64,000 bases of DNA from Serripes groenlandicus (GCA_031761405.1 JASEVX010000012.1:18688974-18752973), one strand, 5' to 3'; positions 17,580-28,996 are shown, numbered from the stretch's first letter. The notes: generated from the sequence alone by a model not told the origin. Made by a program: numbers and translations.

Positions 17580-17826
17580 GAACCATCCTTGGTACCCAGG
17601 CTATTCATAAACTACATGATACCCAGGGCAAATTGGCTAGTGAAACTTCGTTAAGCATGCACCACGATTTCCTCCTTAACTACACTGTAATTTTAGTAAC
17701 GCATGAGGTTTATGTCATGCGGCCAATCAAGTGGCTGAATTTCACCTCATAAATTATTTACGAGAACGAGATTTTTAGAGCCAGTTTGCCCAGGGTATCA
17801 AGCCTGAGTACCGAGGATGCATTGAA
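17580..17826. mobile_element. Inverted-repeat element with GATACCCAGGGC arms
   Basis: Left arm GAACCATCCTTGGTACCCAG, then CATGATACCCAGGGCAAATT. The right arm is the complement (AGTTTGCCCAGGGTATCAAG, then TACCGAGGATGCATTGAAC). Arms are about 45 bp with some mismatches and a left-arm insertion. No target-site duplication was resolved and no ORF is present. Confidence 0.65.
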
Positions 17827-18190
17827 CATGTTTCTTTGTACCTTTCTGATGCTTTATTAATTTTTTGATTGATTGGAATTTAGCCCTGTTTCAACAGTAT
17901 TGCACTTATATCACGGTGGCCAGTTCAACTTACACATTTGACAAGTTTTTTGACAAAATATGTTCAAAGTTGTCTACTTCAGAATTGTCGTATGAGGGCG
18001 TGTGAATCGTCTTCCAGTCAATGTGGTAATGAAGCCAGTTGCTTGGAAAGAATGTTGTGTGGAGTATACTCATGAAAGAAAATGAGGAAATACATGGATA
18101 GGTGAATTGGCCGCCATCAATCATCTAACACAACAGTCTTTCCAGGCGACTGGCTGTGACTATACCAATTTAGTTGTTTGTATAGTTTTT

Positions 18191-18215
18191 GTGGCGATTG
18201 GTTGACAATCGCCAC
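18191..18215. repeat. Short hairpin GTGGCGATTG / CAATCGCCAC
   Basis: A perfect 10-bp stem with a 5-base loop in unique sequence. No transcription signal is visible beside it, so its meaning is open. Confidence 0.55.
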
Positions 18216-18457
18216 AGTGCTACCAAAACAACAACAACGAAAAAAAAATTATATAGTCGTATTTGAACAATCGGTTGGATATTTCTGCAAAGGCAATTTA
18301 CTCACTTCCGTTAAACCGCCATATATATATATAGTTCCATCAGTGATGCAGGCACACGATTAATAATGATAATGTTAGTGCTACTTTGATACCGGATTGG
18401 TACTAATATTTGAGATTTATCGAGAAAATATCTAAATAGAGTTAAACTATTTACATA

Positions 18458-18699
18458 TTATCTTTCTTCATGTTTGGGCAGATAATAAATATCATCGGGC
18501 GTCTTGGGTACGCTATGCAGAGTATCATGATACTCCTGTGCCTCGTTTTATTTTTACTGTAGTCAACCGTAACCTTTTGACCTTTAACCTGATTCGGCAG
18601 GAGTTGGTTGTACTCTGATTATCTTCGTCATGATTTGGCAGATAATAAATATCATTGCGCGTTCTGCCTTGCAAATAACGACAACTCTGGTGATACTCA
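18458..18699 (-). other. Two diverged copies of a coding-like segment (DIYYLP)
   Basis: On the minus strand, two segments 161 bp apart both read E-Y-H ... D-I-Y-Y-L-P-(K/N)-H-(E/D)-E. The lower copy ends in a stop right after EER. Several differences between the copies fall at third codon positions (CCC/CCA, GAA/GAC). The upper copy is preceded by TTTGGAATTTCCAG, which could be a splice acceptor. I do not recognise the protein. They may be decayed exons, or a plain tandem repeat. Confidence 0.35.
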
Positions 18700-19880
18700 A
18701 ATCTGGAAATTCCAAAAGGTTCTATAAATAGCTCGCGAGACCAAAAACCAGAAAAGCTTGTAAATCTCAATATTATAAACGCTTTATTTTGTACTTGTTT
18801 AAATATATGAAAGCGTCTAGATAATAAGACTAGTTTACAAAGGTTTAAAGGACACACGATGGCAGTGTGTACACACGTTATGTATACACGTCTGCACGTT
18901 CTAGAGTCAATTAGCAATCAATGCTGACAGTGTAGCCTAATTGAGTTTGAAGATCTAGCATTATAATATATGCCTATATTTTCATAAATTAAACAGTTTG
19001 GCAAATAGTGAAATTGTGCTTTTGGAGCATGTTTTGTGTTTGTTTTTGCACTCACATTATTCGAAGCAGTTTAACAACCTCAGAGACATATAAATACACT
19101 GTGACAACCCTCAATCATGCAATGTGAAGGGACTAAATTGAACAGACCTGTTTAATATCGGACATAATTGAAACAAACACCAAACTAATGGATACTGTTT
19201 TCTCTCCTTTCTTTAGTCATTTCTAAAGTGTAAAATATATTTTATCTTAATATGGCCTAACGACCTGGTGATAAACATGTGATTACCCAAACAATTTAGA
19301 TTACAAATAGTCATTCTAATGAGCTAAAACGGTAGTCTATCGAATACCAACTAGATTTTTCATAACTTTGGAATGGCCTAATTTTGAACACATCATGACC
19401 AATTTCAGAACGTAACTAAATAATCACCAAGACAACATTCTGGCAAACTAACATTATTCTACTGTCAAAAGATGCAGGGTTGATACATTCTCAAATATAC
19501 CCGCACCAGAGTCATCGCAAGCCCTACACCGATATACTGCTTGTTACTTTGCAGGATTTTCCATACGATCGCCACTACAGTGCCATTGGCGCTTTGATTT
19601 TTAAACTGCTTTCAACAATTTTCAAAGTTATATCACTACTTTTCTCTGTAAGTTACATTTACATTATTTCAGGTCCTTTTTTCTATTTCTTATAATGTTT
19701 ATCGCTTTGCATAATTATAACAGACACAATTTGACGCATCTGCTGCTTATGCTTTTCAAAACATTGTGGCAAAAGGAAAAATTGCTTTCAATTTTAATTC
19801 AACAGGTTGTGTAACTCCAGAACAACCAAAATCAGGCCATTTGAGACCTGTGTAAAGCCAAGTAAACCTGTACAACTGCA
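18700..19880. other. Unique AT-rich stretch, nothing recognised
   Basis: No MITE ends, SINE or sizeable reading frame is seen apart from a weak SINE-like phrase near 19590-19680 (CTTTCAACAATTTTCAAAGTTATATCAC) and a MITE scrap near 19750. Confidence 0.5.
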
Positions 19881-20028
19881 CAGTATGATCTGGATCTACG
19901 ATGTTTGCCTATCGCAGTCATAGAAGATTTCAAGAAATTTCAACCAACCATTGTCCATTTGGACCTGCTGAGATTGCCCGGTCAGCTCAAATGTAGAACA
20001 GTCAAATGTACATTTATACGCTTCCTCT

Positions 20029-20251
20029 TTAACCCTTTCCCCCAAACAGCAAATCTCCAGCTGAAAACATATCAGCAAAACTATGGAAAGTAATTGTATA
20101 TGAAAGTACTTATATATCAAGTTGAACATATTGTGCAGCAAAAATTGCTTATCAAGAATTACTTCTCCTTTTGCCACAATGTATTCAAAAGTTGTCTGCT
20201 GCAGATGCTAAGTTAAAATTAACATGCAGGTCACTGGTTGGAAAGGGTTCA
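20029..20251. mobile_element. TTAA-type MITE, subfamily B
   Basis: TTAACCCTTTCCCCCAAAC to GGTTGGAAAGGGTTCA, with TTTTGCCACAATG and GTTGTCTGCTGCAGATGC in the right half. The right border has become TTCA. Confidence 0.72.
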
Positions 20252-20338
20252 GGAGATTTATCATAGCCAGGTCATTCTGGATATTACACTACCATTTTTC
20301 TAGCAAAATCTGCATTGCAAAAAAATAATAAACCATAA

Positions 20339-20562
20339 TTAACCCTTTCCCAAATCATCAGCAGACGACTTTGACAATACTATCTTGGCAAAACTGAAAA
20401 ATCTCCAAAAACGAAAAAAAAACAGATTTGAAAACATTGTGGCAATAGTAAAATATGCTCATAATTATGAGCAATTTCTCCTTTTGCAATAATTATGTGT
20501 TTTGAAATGCTTTCTGCAAAAGAGGCATCAGAATATATGTCTGTATTTCGGAAAGGGTTTAA
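20339..20562. mobile_element. TTAA-type MITE, subfamily B
   Basis: TTAA at both ends. Left CCCTTTCCCAAATCATCAGC, centre GCTCATAATTATGAGCAATT, right CTGTATTTCGGAAAGGGTT. Confidence 0.78.
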
Positions 20563-20731
20563 CACAAAACAGAATTTTAGATGTTACAATGGCAGTCCTC
20601 TGGAAACAATTGCGGATCTTTGCAAGACCAAAAAACAATAATCAAACACACAAAACAGAATACAAGCTAATATTAAATGGACACTAATTACTGTGCACCA
20701 GATGTACAGCACCCATTATGTCCGACAAAAC

Positions 20732-20938
20732 AACGTTAACCCTTTCCCACATACAAACAAACAGACAGCAGACGGCTTTGATTATTTCTGATGACAAAAC
20801 AACGTTAACCCTTTCCCACATACAAACAAACAGACAGCAGACGGCTTTGATTATTTCTGATGACAAAACAACGTTAACCCTTTCCCACATACAAACAAAC
20901 AGACAGCAGACGGCTTTGAACATTTCTGGTAAACCATA
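20732..20938 (+). repeat. 69-bp tandem triplication of a MITE left end
   Basis: Three units of 69 bp, each carrying AACGTTAACCCTTTCCCACA and CAGACAGCAGACGGCTTTGA. The first two are identical or nearly so. Because 69 is divisible by three, repeated open frames appear on both strands and should not be taken as genes. Confidence 0.92.
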
Positions 20939-21088
20939 TTTTAGAGTTAAATCATATTGAAAACATTGTGGCAGAGAGAGAAATTGCTCAATACAATGTA
21001 TAAGCAATTTCTCCTTTTGCCATAATATATTAAATGTCGTCTGTGCTGCAAAGGGATCAGAAAGTGTCTGTAATTTGGAAAAGTTTAA
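20736..21088. mobile_element. TTAA-type MITE, subfamily B, with expanded left end
   Basis: The MITE continues past the triplicated end through AATTGCTCAATACAATGTATAAG and ends at GTAATTTGGAAAAGTTTAA. The extra length comes entirely from the triplication. Confidence 0.75.
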
Positions 21089-21106
21089 TGTACAGATAAA
21101 AATATG

Positions 21107-21295
21107 TTAACCCTTTCATACATACAAACAATTAAGTCAGCAGCAGACAAAAATCTAATAATTGAATAGAATAGAAAACATTGTTGCAAAAGAAGAAATT
21201 GCTTATTTTGAGCAATGCCTCTGTTTGCCACAATATTTTCGCAAGTTGTCTGCTACAGATGGGTCAAAATGCCCCTGCATGTGTTAAAGGGTTAA
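21107..21295. mobile_element. TTAA-type MITE, subfamily B
   Basis: TTAACCCTTTCATACATAC to CATGTGTTAAAGGGTTAA with centre AATTGCTTATTTTGAGCAAT. Confidence 0.8.
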
Positions 21296-21404
21296 ACTTG
21301 GACTTAGATGGATTGTGAACTGTTTGCAAAAAACCATAGTAACCTATAATTAATGTCAAGGACAATTTACTCACAACTGTCCAGTAAATGCTGTTCTTGG
21401 TCAA

Positions 21405-21635
21405 TTAACCCTTTCCCTCATATAGATGCTTTCTGATGCCCCTGCTGTAGACGGCTTTTTGAAAACATAGTGACAAAAGAAGAAATTGCTCAAAACCAGC
21501 AATTTCTCCTTTTGCCACAATGTTTTCCACTTTTAATCATAGGTTATCCATTCAATTATAGATATTTTCTAATTTTTTGACAAAATATGTTCAAAATCGT
21601 CTGCTGCAGAATTGTCGTGGGAGGGAAAGGGTTAA
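21405..21635 (+). mobile_element. TTAA-type MITE, subfamily A
   Basis: Intact copy. Its right TTAA runs directly into another CCCTTTTAATGCTGAATTTT sequence, the start of a related TTAA family. Confidence 0.9.
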
Positions 21636-21806
21636 CCCTTTTAATGCTGAATTTTCAAAATGGACTTGTCCAGCTTTTGAATTTGGAAGAGTCCATGCAG
21701 AGCTTGTTCTAAGAATATCGAAAGTTATAAAATGTTGAGTGTTATGAGACTTGTCAGAGAGCGCTGAAATGCCTGCTGGCCTTCCTCGAAACTGTTGGGC
21801 ACAGAC

Positions 21807-22036
21807 TTAACCCTTTCCCACATACGACAATTCTGTAGCAGACGACTTTGAACATATTTTGTCAAAAAATAGAAAATCTCCATAATTGAATGGATAACTT
21901 ATGACAAAAAGTGGAAAACATTGTTGCAAAAGGAGAAATTGCTCGTTCTGACCAATTTCTTCTTTTGTTACTATGTTTTCAAAAAGACGTCTGCAGCAGA
22001 GGTGTCAGAAAGCGTCTATATGAGGAATAGGGTTAA
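21807..22036 (-). mobile_element. TTAA-type MITE, subfamily A, reverse
   Basis: Both TTAA borders present. The right end has a small change (GAGGAATAGGG for GAGGGAAAGGG). Confidence 0.88.
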
Positions 22037-22379
22037 CATGATGCTGCATTTTTAAAGTGGTCATGTCCTGCCTTGTCCAGAGAGCCAATTTTAAGCATTA
22101 TCTAGATATAAAATGTAGAGTTGAGCAACCAATTAACATTATAGGGCCTGATCAGACAGTTAGGATGCACTGGCTGACCTCGGGCTTTACAAAATGGGTT
22201 ACAGCTGCCATAGGTTTTATGGTCTGATAGAGTCTTGCTGTAAAAGAGGTCTAAAATCACTCCACACCTCGAGGTGCCATGCTGTTACACCACTATTATC
22301 ATTCTAAAAGCGTTTTCAAAGTAGGTTGCTATATATTTTTCCATTTCAAAAGTCATCAAATTTGCTTGCTTACATTATC

Positions 22380-22573
22380 CAGAGGTCCAGATAAGGAGGG
22401 GTATTCCGCTCTTTTCACCACAACTTCTCTCTTATTATTAAAGCAAACTCTATGCTGTGGGTACTCAAAAGAATCGTCTCACTGAGACGATTATTTTGAG
22501 TACCCACAACATAGGGTTCGGGGGTCAAATAATCATTTTAGAACATGCAGAACGCCCCTTATCTAGAGCTCTG
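22380..22573 (+). mobile_element. Hairpin MITE family C
   Basis: Typical ends. The central stem GTGGGTACTCAAAAGAATCG pairs with one mismatch (ATTATTTTGAGTACCCAC). Confidence 0.87.
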
Positions 22574-22912
22574 ATTATCTGAGTAACAATGCAGTAATAT
22601 TCCAGGTATTATTCAAAGCTGACAATTACAAAACAATGCTTATTTGCAAAGTGTGCTGAAAGTAATGTTTTACCGCAGTTGCGTCTGTACACAGGAAAAT
22701 GGTTAAAAACATAGCCAGCAAAAAATACATCTGCAAGTTGGAAAGGGTTTAACAAACAGAGATCATTATGTTTACTGGAAAACAGTAAATCAGCTATCAT
22801 TGATCACATAATTATCATGTTGTCAAACTGTATGGTCTGAGTGCAGTGGTCAAACAGTTGAAGGATCTTTACTTGACCTCTTGACTTTTTTACCAACTAT
22901 ATACAAATAATA

Positions 22913-23394
22913 CTATCCCACATACAACAAATCTGCAGCAGACGACTTTGAAAACATAGTGATTTAAATTGTTTTCAACATTTTTTCAGTTATATCATGG
23001 GCGACAGTTCACTTTATTCATGATCCCTGGGTAAACAAACCAGTACTAGGCTAGAAAATGTGCCTTGCCCAAGGGCACTCCACCATGACCGTAGTTCCGC
23101 GACTTAGAGGAAATGTGCCTTGCCCGCACTCCACCATGACCGGAAAACATAGTGACAAAAAGCTGAAAAATCTCTTTAAAAGATAGCTTAATTTTTAAGC
23201 AAAGTTGAAAACATTGTGGCCAAAGGAGAAATATATTGCTCATCATGAGCAAATTCACCTTTGGAATTAAATAGGTTAAAAACATCATGTAGTCCATTAT
23301 CTTCAACTGTCATTTTTAGAGATATTCTATACATTTACCTAGATGTTTTCCGTAGTCATCTGCTGCAGATTGTTGTATGTGGGAAATGGTCGTT
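22913..23394. mobile_element. TTAA-type MITE, subfamily B, interrupted by a SINE
   Basis: MITE halves (TATCCCACATACAACAAATC and CATCTGCTGCAGATTGTTG...GGGAAATGGTCG) are separated by the SINE described next. The original TTAA borders are no longer clear. Confidence 0.75.
22963..23143 (-). mobile_element. SINE nested in a MITE, 12-bp target-site duplication
   Basis: AAAACATAGTGA lies immediately on both sides. The body has CAACATTTTTTCAGTTATAT, CCTGGGTAAACAAACCAGTA and a duplicated AAATGTGCCTTGCCC segment. It belongs to the same SINE subgroup as the copy at 37051. The tRNA head is missing, so this copy is 5'-truncated. Confidence 0.85.
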
Positions 23395-23431
23395 AAATTA
23401 TATCATAATAAGGAACATGGATAAAGTGCTC

Positions 23432-23662
23432 TTAACCCTTTACCTCATACGACAATTCTGCAGCAGACGACTTTGAACGTATTTTGTCAAAACATAGAAA
23501 ATCTCCATAATTGAATGGATAACCCATGACAAAAAAATGGAAAACATTGTGGCAAAAGGAGAAATTGCACGTTTTGTGCAATTTCTTCTTTTGCCACAAT
23601 GTTTTCAAAAAGCCATCTGCTGCAGAGGCGTCGGAAAGCGTCTATATGAGGGAAAGGGTTAA
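23432..23662 (-). mobile_element. TTAA-type MITE, subfamily A, reverse
   Basis: TTAA borders, AATTGCACGTTTTGTGCAATT hairpin, and both ends nearly consensus (one change, TTTACC, at the left). Confidence 0.9.
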
Positions 23663-23673
23663 GGTACTGGTCT

Positions 23674-23881
23674 ATCCCTTCCCACATTCTGCAGTAGTCG
23701 ACTTTGAACACATCTCGTTTTAGATGTAGATAATCTTTATAAATGAAAGTGTCATTATTGAAAGGAGTTGAAAACGTTCTTGCAAAGGGAGAAATTGCAA
23801 TTTCTTCTTTTTCCACGATGTTTTCAAAAGCCGTCCGTGCGGAGGCATCAAAAAGCGTCTATATATGGGAAATGGTTTTAA
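23674..23881. mobile_element. TTAA-type MITE, subfamily B
   Basis: CCCTTCCCACATTCTGCAGT to GTCTATATATGGGAAATGG, with a shortened central hairpin (GAAATTGCAATTTC). The TTAA borders are eroded. Confidence 0.7.
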
Positions 23882-23889
23882 GATATATT

Positions 23890-26240
23890 AGGAATTTAAA
23901 ACTTACCGCTTTGTCTGAGAGACAGTTTAGGGAATTTTTCAGACTTAACTTCCGTCGTTTTTTTTGAGGTCGCTTCATTTTAATAAATCCAAGAAACATT
24001 TGTGCAGCAAAACACAGTAAAAACACAGTAAAAAACGATTTATATGAATCACACAAACAAACTACTAATAATATGATGTAACCACTGTGGAAGAATTCAT
24101 TCAATAAAACTTAGAAAGTGATGATTTTATTCAATATATATATTCCTTTTCGCCTCTTTCAAATTACTCATCAATGAACACTTGATTTGATAATACAGTT
24201 TATATATTTCCCTTTCAACTTCCTCATGTATAATTAATACACATAATTATATCTCATTGAAAATTCAAACTTTTTTCTATTTTCAAAGTTTTTTTACATT
24301 GTTTAAGTCACGTAAGGCCATTCTCCAATAGTTCCATGTTTAATTACAAAATATATCAATTCATCAATTTCCTCACATTGGCTTTCTATGACCAATCAAA
24401 AATCAATAGCATTCATCCAGTTAGATGCTATTTTATCCAACACTATAAAAGCACCATAATATGCGATTTCCTGCAATTTCCTCCCTTTCTTTTAAATCAT
24501 CAGATCTCACTTTAAAACTTTTTCCACTGTTGTCTTGAATGTTTTCTTTTTATTATCACAAAGATTATTTTCTTGATACAAACTTAATAAACTTTTTTCA
24601 TGTCATCCTGTATTGCGTGTGAAAACATCCCAAATATGCCATACAAATATCTGTCATTTTAAGTGTTGGGTTTTTCACAAATACAGAAAAGAAATAACGA
24701 GGATTTTTTTACACTTCTCAATAGGCAGTATAAACGTATCAGTTTCCGATTTCAATCATTTCACATCATTACTTGTTCTTTTCCTGATGGGTATCTTGAG
24801 GTCATATTATGCATTTACGAAACGTGAAATTCAATCTCTATTAAGAATTCGTTTTTTAAATCTTGTTTAACAATTCACCTCCTCTTATTGTTAAATCAAG
24901 TCGAACAACATCCAAATCTTTATCAGGCAGTGTCATCAAATCTAACATTCAAGGTCGAAAAATATTTCTTACATGAAAACGCAAACAATTACCTATTTTT
25001 TTCATAAAAAGATTATTACTTTCAAATAGGCATGCTGCAGTTTCCAACGAAATAATGCAATGAATGCTAGCTCCAATTCTGCCCCTCCTTATGACGGTAT
25101 CCGATTTCTGCGTAAGTTTTGTAATCACGGATTGTCTTACAAACACAATGTTGTTCTTTGTTGTTCACTTTGAAGGCTACCGAGCTGAAACATCAGAACT
25201 AATTAAACTAATTAGAAATAAATTAGTTTAACAGTATACTCGGTGCAGGTGGCTTCTGTATTATACTGTCTCTCAATATAAATGCATCCCTACGGTACTG
25301 TATGTGTTCAAGGTTTCAAAAAGACATTGTGAACAGCCATATACTGCAACAACAATGTGTCGTGTAACAAATTTGTTGAAGGTAAATGTGATAATTGTAT
25401 TATGGTCCCTGAGTTTTGTAACAACTATTTCTGTCTGGATCTAATCTGTCCAAACAAATTGTCAATTTTTTGACTGCCTTAATATTGTTTCCAATGTGAT
25501 AATTATGTTAGTAGCGAATATTTTTTTTTAATTTTTTATCAAACTTCAGGAGTAAAAGTCAGGTTTTTTCCCACAATAGTTGAAGCACTCTGGTTTTCCA
25601 ATATTTTTAGTTTCGGGAAAATCATACGTCCAATAACAAGATTATCATATTCTTATATTTAGGAAGAATATCATTGGATCATGCAGTTTTCAGCTGTCAT
25701 TTTCCATGTTTTTGAACTTTGATGTTTGATTTTCCTTACAAAACTGAATTCAGCCAATATCAGTCACTCAACAAGCCACTTACAACTATGTTGCTGAAGT
25801 TGGGAAAATCCAATATCTATTTATAGTAACACTCCATCAGTTATTTGTCACATGCGTATTGGATTGTTGACGTAATAAATCACAATGGCAGGTCAATATG
25901 GTCTCCTCTCCACACAATTTAAACACCTCTCAACTTCAGGTGCTTCGTGTTTCTCCGACAAAACTTAACAAAGTCTTCCATTCAAACTTCATTTTGATGG
26001 TCTATAAGAAAGTCTTCCATTCAAACTTCATTTTGTCGGTGGTCTGGTAACGATTTTAAACCAGCATAAGAGTCACTTCTTAAACACTGTAACTATTTAC
26101 TTAGGTTGTTTTTCATTACAATTCTATATCAAGATTTCACTAATTGTCACTCTCATAAAAAGTTGTTGTCATTGCTCATTAAAAATAGTTTCTTTTTGTC
26201 GATTCACACTTTCAGTTTCTGTAAGATCTATAATAACAAA
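23890..26240. other. AT-rich unique stretch, no gene or repeat recognised
   Basis: The longest part of the window without MITEs or SINEs. It holds only short open frames with no recognisable domain. A small inverted repeat, AACTAATTAAACTAATTAG with AATTAGTTTAA, lies near 25200, and a short direct repeat (GTCTTCCATTCAAACTTCAT, twice) near 25973-26030. Confidence 0.55.
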
Positions 26241-26245
26241 TATAT

Positions 26246-26477
26246 TTAACCCTCCTTTCCCACATGCAACAAATTCTGCAGCAGACAACTTTGAAATTAT
26301 AGTAATAAAAACCTGAACAATCTTCATAAAAGACAGCTTAATTGTTAAATAAAGTTGAAAACATTGTGGCCAAAGGAGAAATTGCTCATCATGAGCAATT
26401 TCAGCTTTAGCTACAATGTTTTCAAAAGTCGTCTGCTGCTATTGCGTCAAAATGAGTCCGCAGGTGGGAAAGGGTTA
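26246..26477. mobile_element. TTAA-type MITE, subfamily B
   Basis: Good copy with hairpin AATTGCTCATCATGAGCAATT and right end GCAGGTGGGAAAGGGTTAA. The left end has a small insertion (CCCTCCTTTCCC). Its right TTAA is shared with the next element. Confidence 0.88.
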
Positions 26478-26672
26478 ACCCTTTGATTGATGGTATCAAT
26501 TTTGTGAAGCATGTACGTGGCACCAGTATAGAGAACGGTCAGCCTGCGCATCTGTGCAATCTGATAAGGCTCTCTTTGGTTGGCTGCTCAATTCAACACT
26601 AGAATGAACGAATCTTTGTAATGAAAAGCTGAACAAGTCCATTTAAAATATTCAGCATTGGACAAGGGTTAA
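26474..26672. mobile_element. TTAA-bounded element, CCCTTTGATTG type
   Basis: Shares TTAA with its neighbours on both sides. Ends TTAACCCTTTGATTGATGG and CAGCATTGGACAAGGGTTAA. It relates to the AATGCTGAATTTTCAAAATG sequence near 21640, so it marks another TTAA family in the same region. Confidence 0.65.
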
Positions 26673-26954
26673 CCCTTTCCCGGATAAAGATTACTTTTAT
26701 CGCCTCTCTCTCAAAAGTGATGGCACAAGTGGAAGACGCCATAAGACTTTGCAAACATCTAGTCAAAAATATGGAAAATATGGAAAATCTCTATACATGA
26801 AAGAACATTAATATTATTGAAAAAAGTTGAAAACATTTCGGCAAAAGGAGAAAGTGCTTATTATGAGCAATTTCTTTCTTTTGCCGCCATCTTTTAAGTT
26901 GTCTGATACAAAATTAGATGGGTCAAGTTGCATCTGTAAGTGGGAAAGGGCTAA
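26669..26954. mobile_element. TTAA-type MITE, subfamily B, enlarged left arm
   Basis: Starts CCCTTTCCCGGATAAAG and ends GTAAGTGGGAAAGGGCTAA. About 50 extra bases sit in the left arm (CTCTCTCTCAAAAGTGATGG). The central hairpin GTGCTTATTATGAGCAA is recognisable. Confidence 0.75.
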
Positions 26955-27438
26955 GCCTTTTAAATTACCAGAATAAAGTATGCATGGGTTCATATTTAAT
27001 TACATTTAAATCCAAAATCAACACTTTTCCATATGCAAACACTAAAATAATGAACTATCAAATAGCGTAAAAGTGTTTGTCCTTTAACCAAATAGACAAG
27101 TTTTAGTGACCAGATGTACGTACAATGAAGAAAAATATGCAGCAGACAACTTATGAAACATTATGACAAAAGAAGAAATTGCTCAAAATGAGCAATTTCT
27201 CCTTATTGCCACAATGTTTTTCTCAATAATCAAACTGTCAGTTATAGAAATATTCCCCATTTTTATCCCAATGATTTCAAAGAAGTCTGCTGTAAATTAG
27301 TTGTATGAAGGACAGGGTTAACCAAATAGACAATGAAGTTTTAGTGACCAGATGTACAATGAAGAAAAATATTTTCAAACACTTATATAACTCAGATTAG
27401 ACCTTAGCAACTTCCAATAAGTTGACTCCTTACATCAA

Positions 27439-27667
27439 CTAACCCTTTCCCACATACAGCAAATCTTCAGCAGACAGCTTTGGAAACATCTAGGCAAAAA
27501 TATAGAAATTCTCCAAAAATGAAAGAACGATCATTGAATGAAGCTGAAAACATTGTGTGGCAAAGTGAGAAATTGCTCATTATGAACGATTTTTCTTTAT
27601 GCCACAATATTTTTTCAAAAATGTCTGCTACAGTGGCATTCGAAAGCATCTGTGTGAGGGAAAGGGC
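27439..27667. mobile_element. TTAA-type MITE, subfamily B
   Basis: CTAACCCTTTCCCACATACAGC left end, ATTGCTCATTATGAACGAT centre, CATCTGTGTGAGGGAAAGGG right end; the right TTAA has been lost to CCCC. Confidence 0.8.
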
Positions 27668-27929
27668 CCCCTGGTGACTCAGCTAATTTCCGAAAAACGA
27701 TCTGGGGAATATAATGCACCATTTTAGTGATGTATATATAATTAAATTTGTTGATATACCCGTAATTATTGTTGAAATGCCATTGTTGAAATGCCATTAT
27801 ATTAAAATAATTCAATTCATCCTGAATATTCAGATGCATTTTGGTGCATCTGCAGCACAATACTATATCTGAAAACACTGGATAAATTGCTTTTGATAAG
27901 CAATAATTCTTTCTTTTACAACATTTGCT

Positions 27930-28164
27930 TTAACCCTTTCCCTCATACAACAATTCTGCAGCAGACGACTTTGAACATATTTTGTCAAAAAATAGAAAAT
28001 CTCTATAATTGAATGGATTATATAACCTATGACTAAAAGTGGAAAACATTGTGGCAAAAGGAGAAATTGCTCGTTTTGAGCAATTTCTTCTTTTGTCACT
28101 ATGTTTTCAAAAAGCTGTCTGCTGCAGAGGCGTCAAAAAGAGTCTAATATGAGAGTGAGGTTAA
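27930..28164 (-). mobile_element. TTAA-type MITE, subfamily A, reverse
   Basis: Both borders TTAA. The hairpin AATTGCTCGTTTTGAGCAATT is perfect. The right end is worn (GAGAGTGAGG). Confidence 0.85.
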
Positions 28165-28279
28165 ACTCAATCCATATTTTATACTCTCATTTATAGAGAT
28201 TTCCCTAGGTATATTGCCTAGATGGTTTCAGTCCTCTGCTGCAGATTTGTTGTATGAGGGAAGATGTGAATACTTTCAC

Positions 28280-28484
28280 ACTTGCAGACAGGATCTGCAT
28301 AAGGCATCTTTTGAAAGCATTGCGGCAAATAAAGAAATTGCTCATGAGCAATTTCTCCATTTGCTTTTCAATTCCATTCAATAACTATGATATATACCTT
28401 CACTGAAAAACATTTTCATATTTTTGCTTAGATGTTTACAATGTCGTTTGCCACAGACTTGTTGTATATATGGGAAATTATTAA
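28280..28484. mobile_element. TTAA-type MITE, subfamily B, left end lost
   Basis: GACAGGATCTGCATAAGGC leads into AAATTGCTCATGAGCAATTT and ends GTATATATGGGAAATTATTAA, where the next copy begins. Confidence 0.65.
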
Positions 28485-28687
28485 CCCTTTCCCACGTACA
28501 TCAAATCTGCAGCAGACGACTTTGAAAATGTCTACACAAAAATATGGAAAATCTCTATAATTGTATAATTACAGAAAAAAGTTGAAAACATTGTGGCAAA
28601 AGGAGAAATTGCTTGTTTTTGAGCAATTTCTCCTTTAGTCATGATGTTTTCAAAAATCATCTGCTACAGCTGCAGGTGTGAAAATCA
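28481..28687. mobile_element. TTAA-type MITE, subfamily B
   Basis: Left end TTAACCCTTTCCCACGTAC is clear and shares TTAA with its neighbour. The right end fades after CATCTGCTACAGCTGCAGG. Confidence 0.72.
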
Positions 28688-28996
28688 TACTCAGTTCAAC
28701 CATTACACAATGATTATAATCAACTTATTTTCCTATGAGCATCACTAAATCCCCATAAAACTCTGCAATCATTATATACAGCCTACAAAGTAAATATAAA
28801 TAGTGGGTGACTTTATCAATAATATCGCTATTAATCAATTCAATATTCCATTGTCAATAGTGGTCACCCATTGTCCACTCAAAGTGTCCACTTTTGTCCA
28901 AAACTTGAAACATGGAACTATGTCAGAGTGACTGTAAAATACAACCTTAGAAAACTGATAAATTGACAATGGCATTCAAATGGGTATCCCTGCAAC

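Noticed and set aside
20684..21007. Open frames on both strands with a peptide repeated three times
   Set aside because: They are produced by the 69-bp triplicated MITE end; the length divisible by three keeps both strands open.
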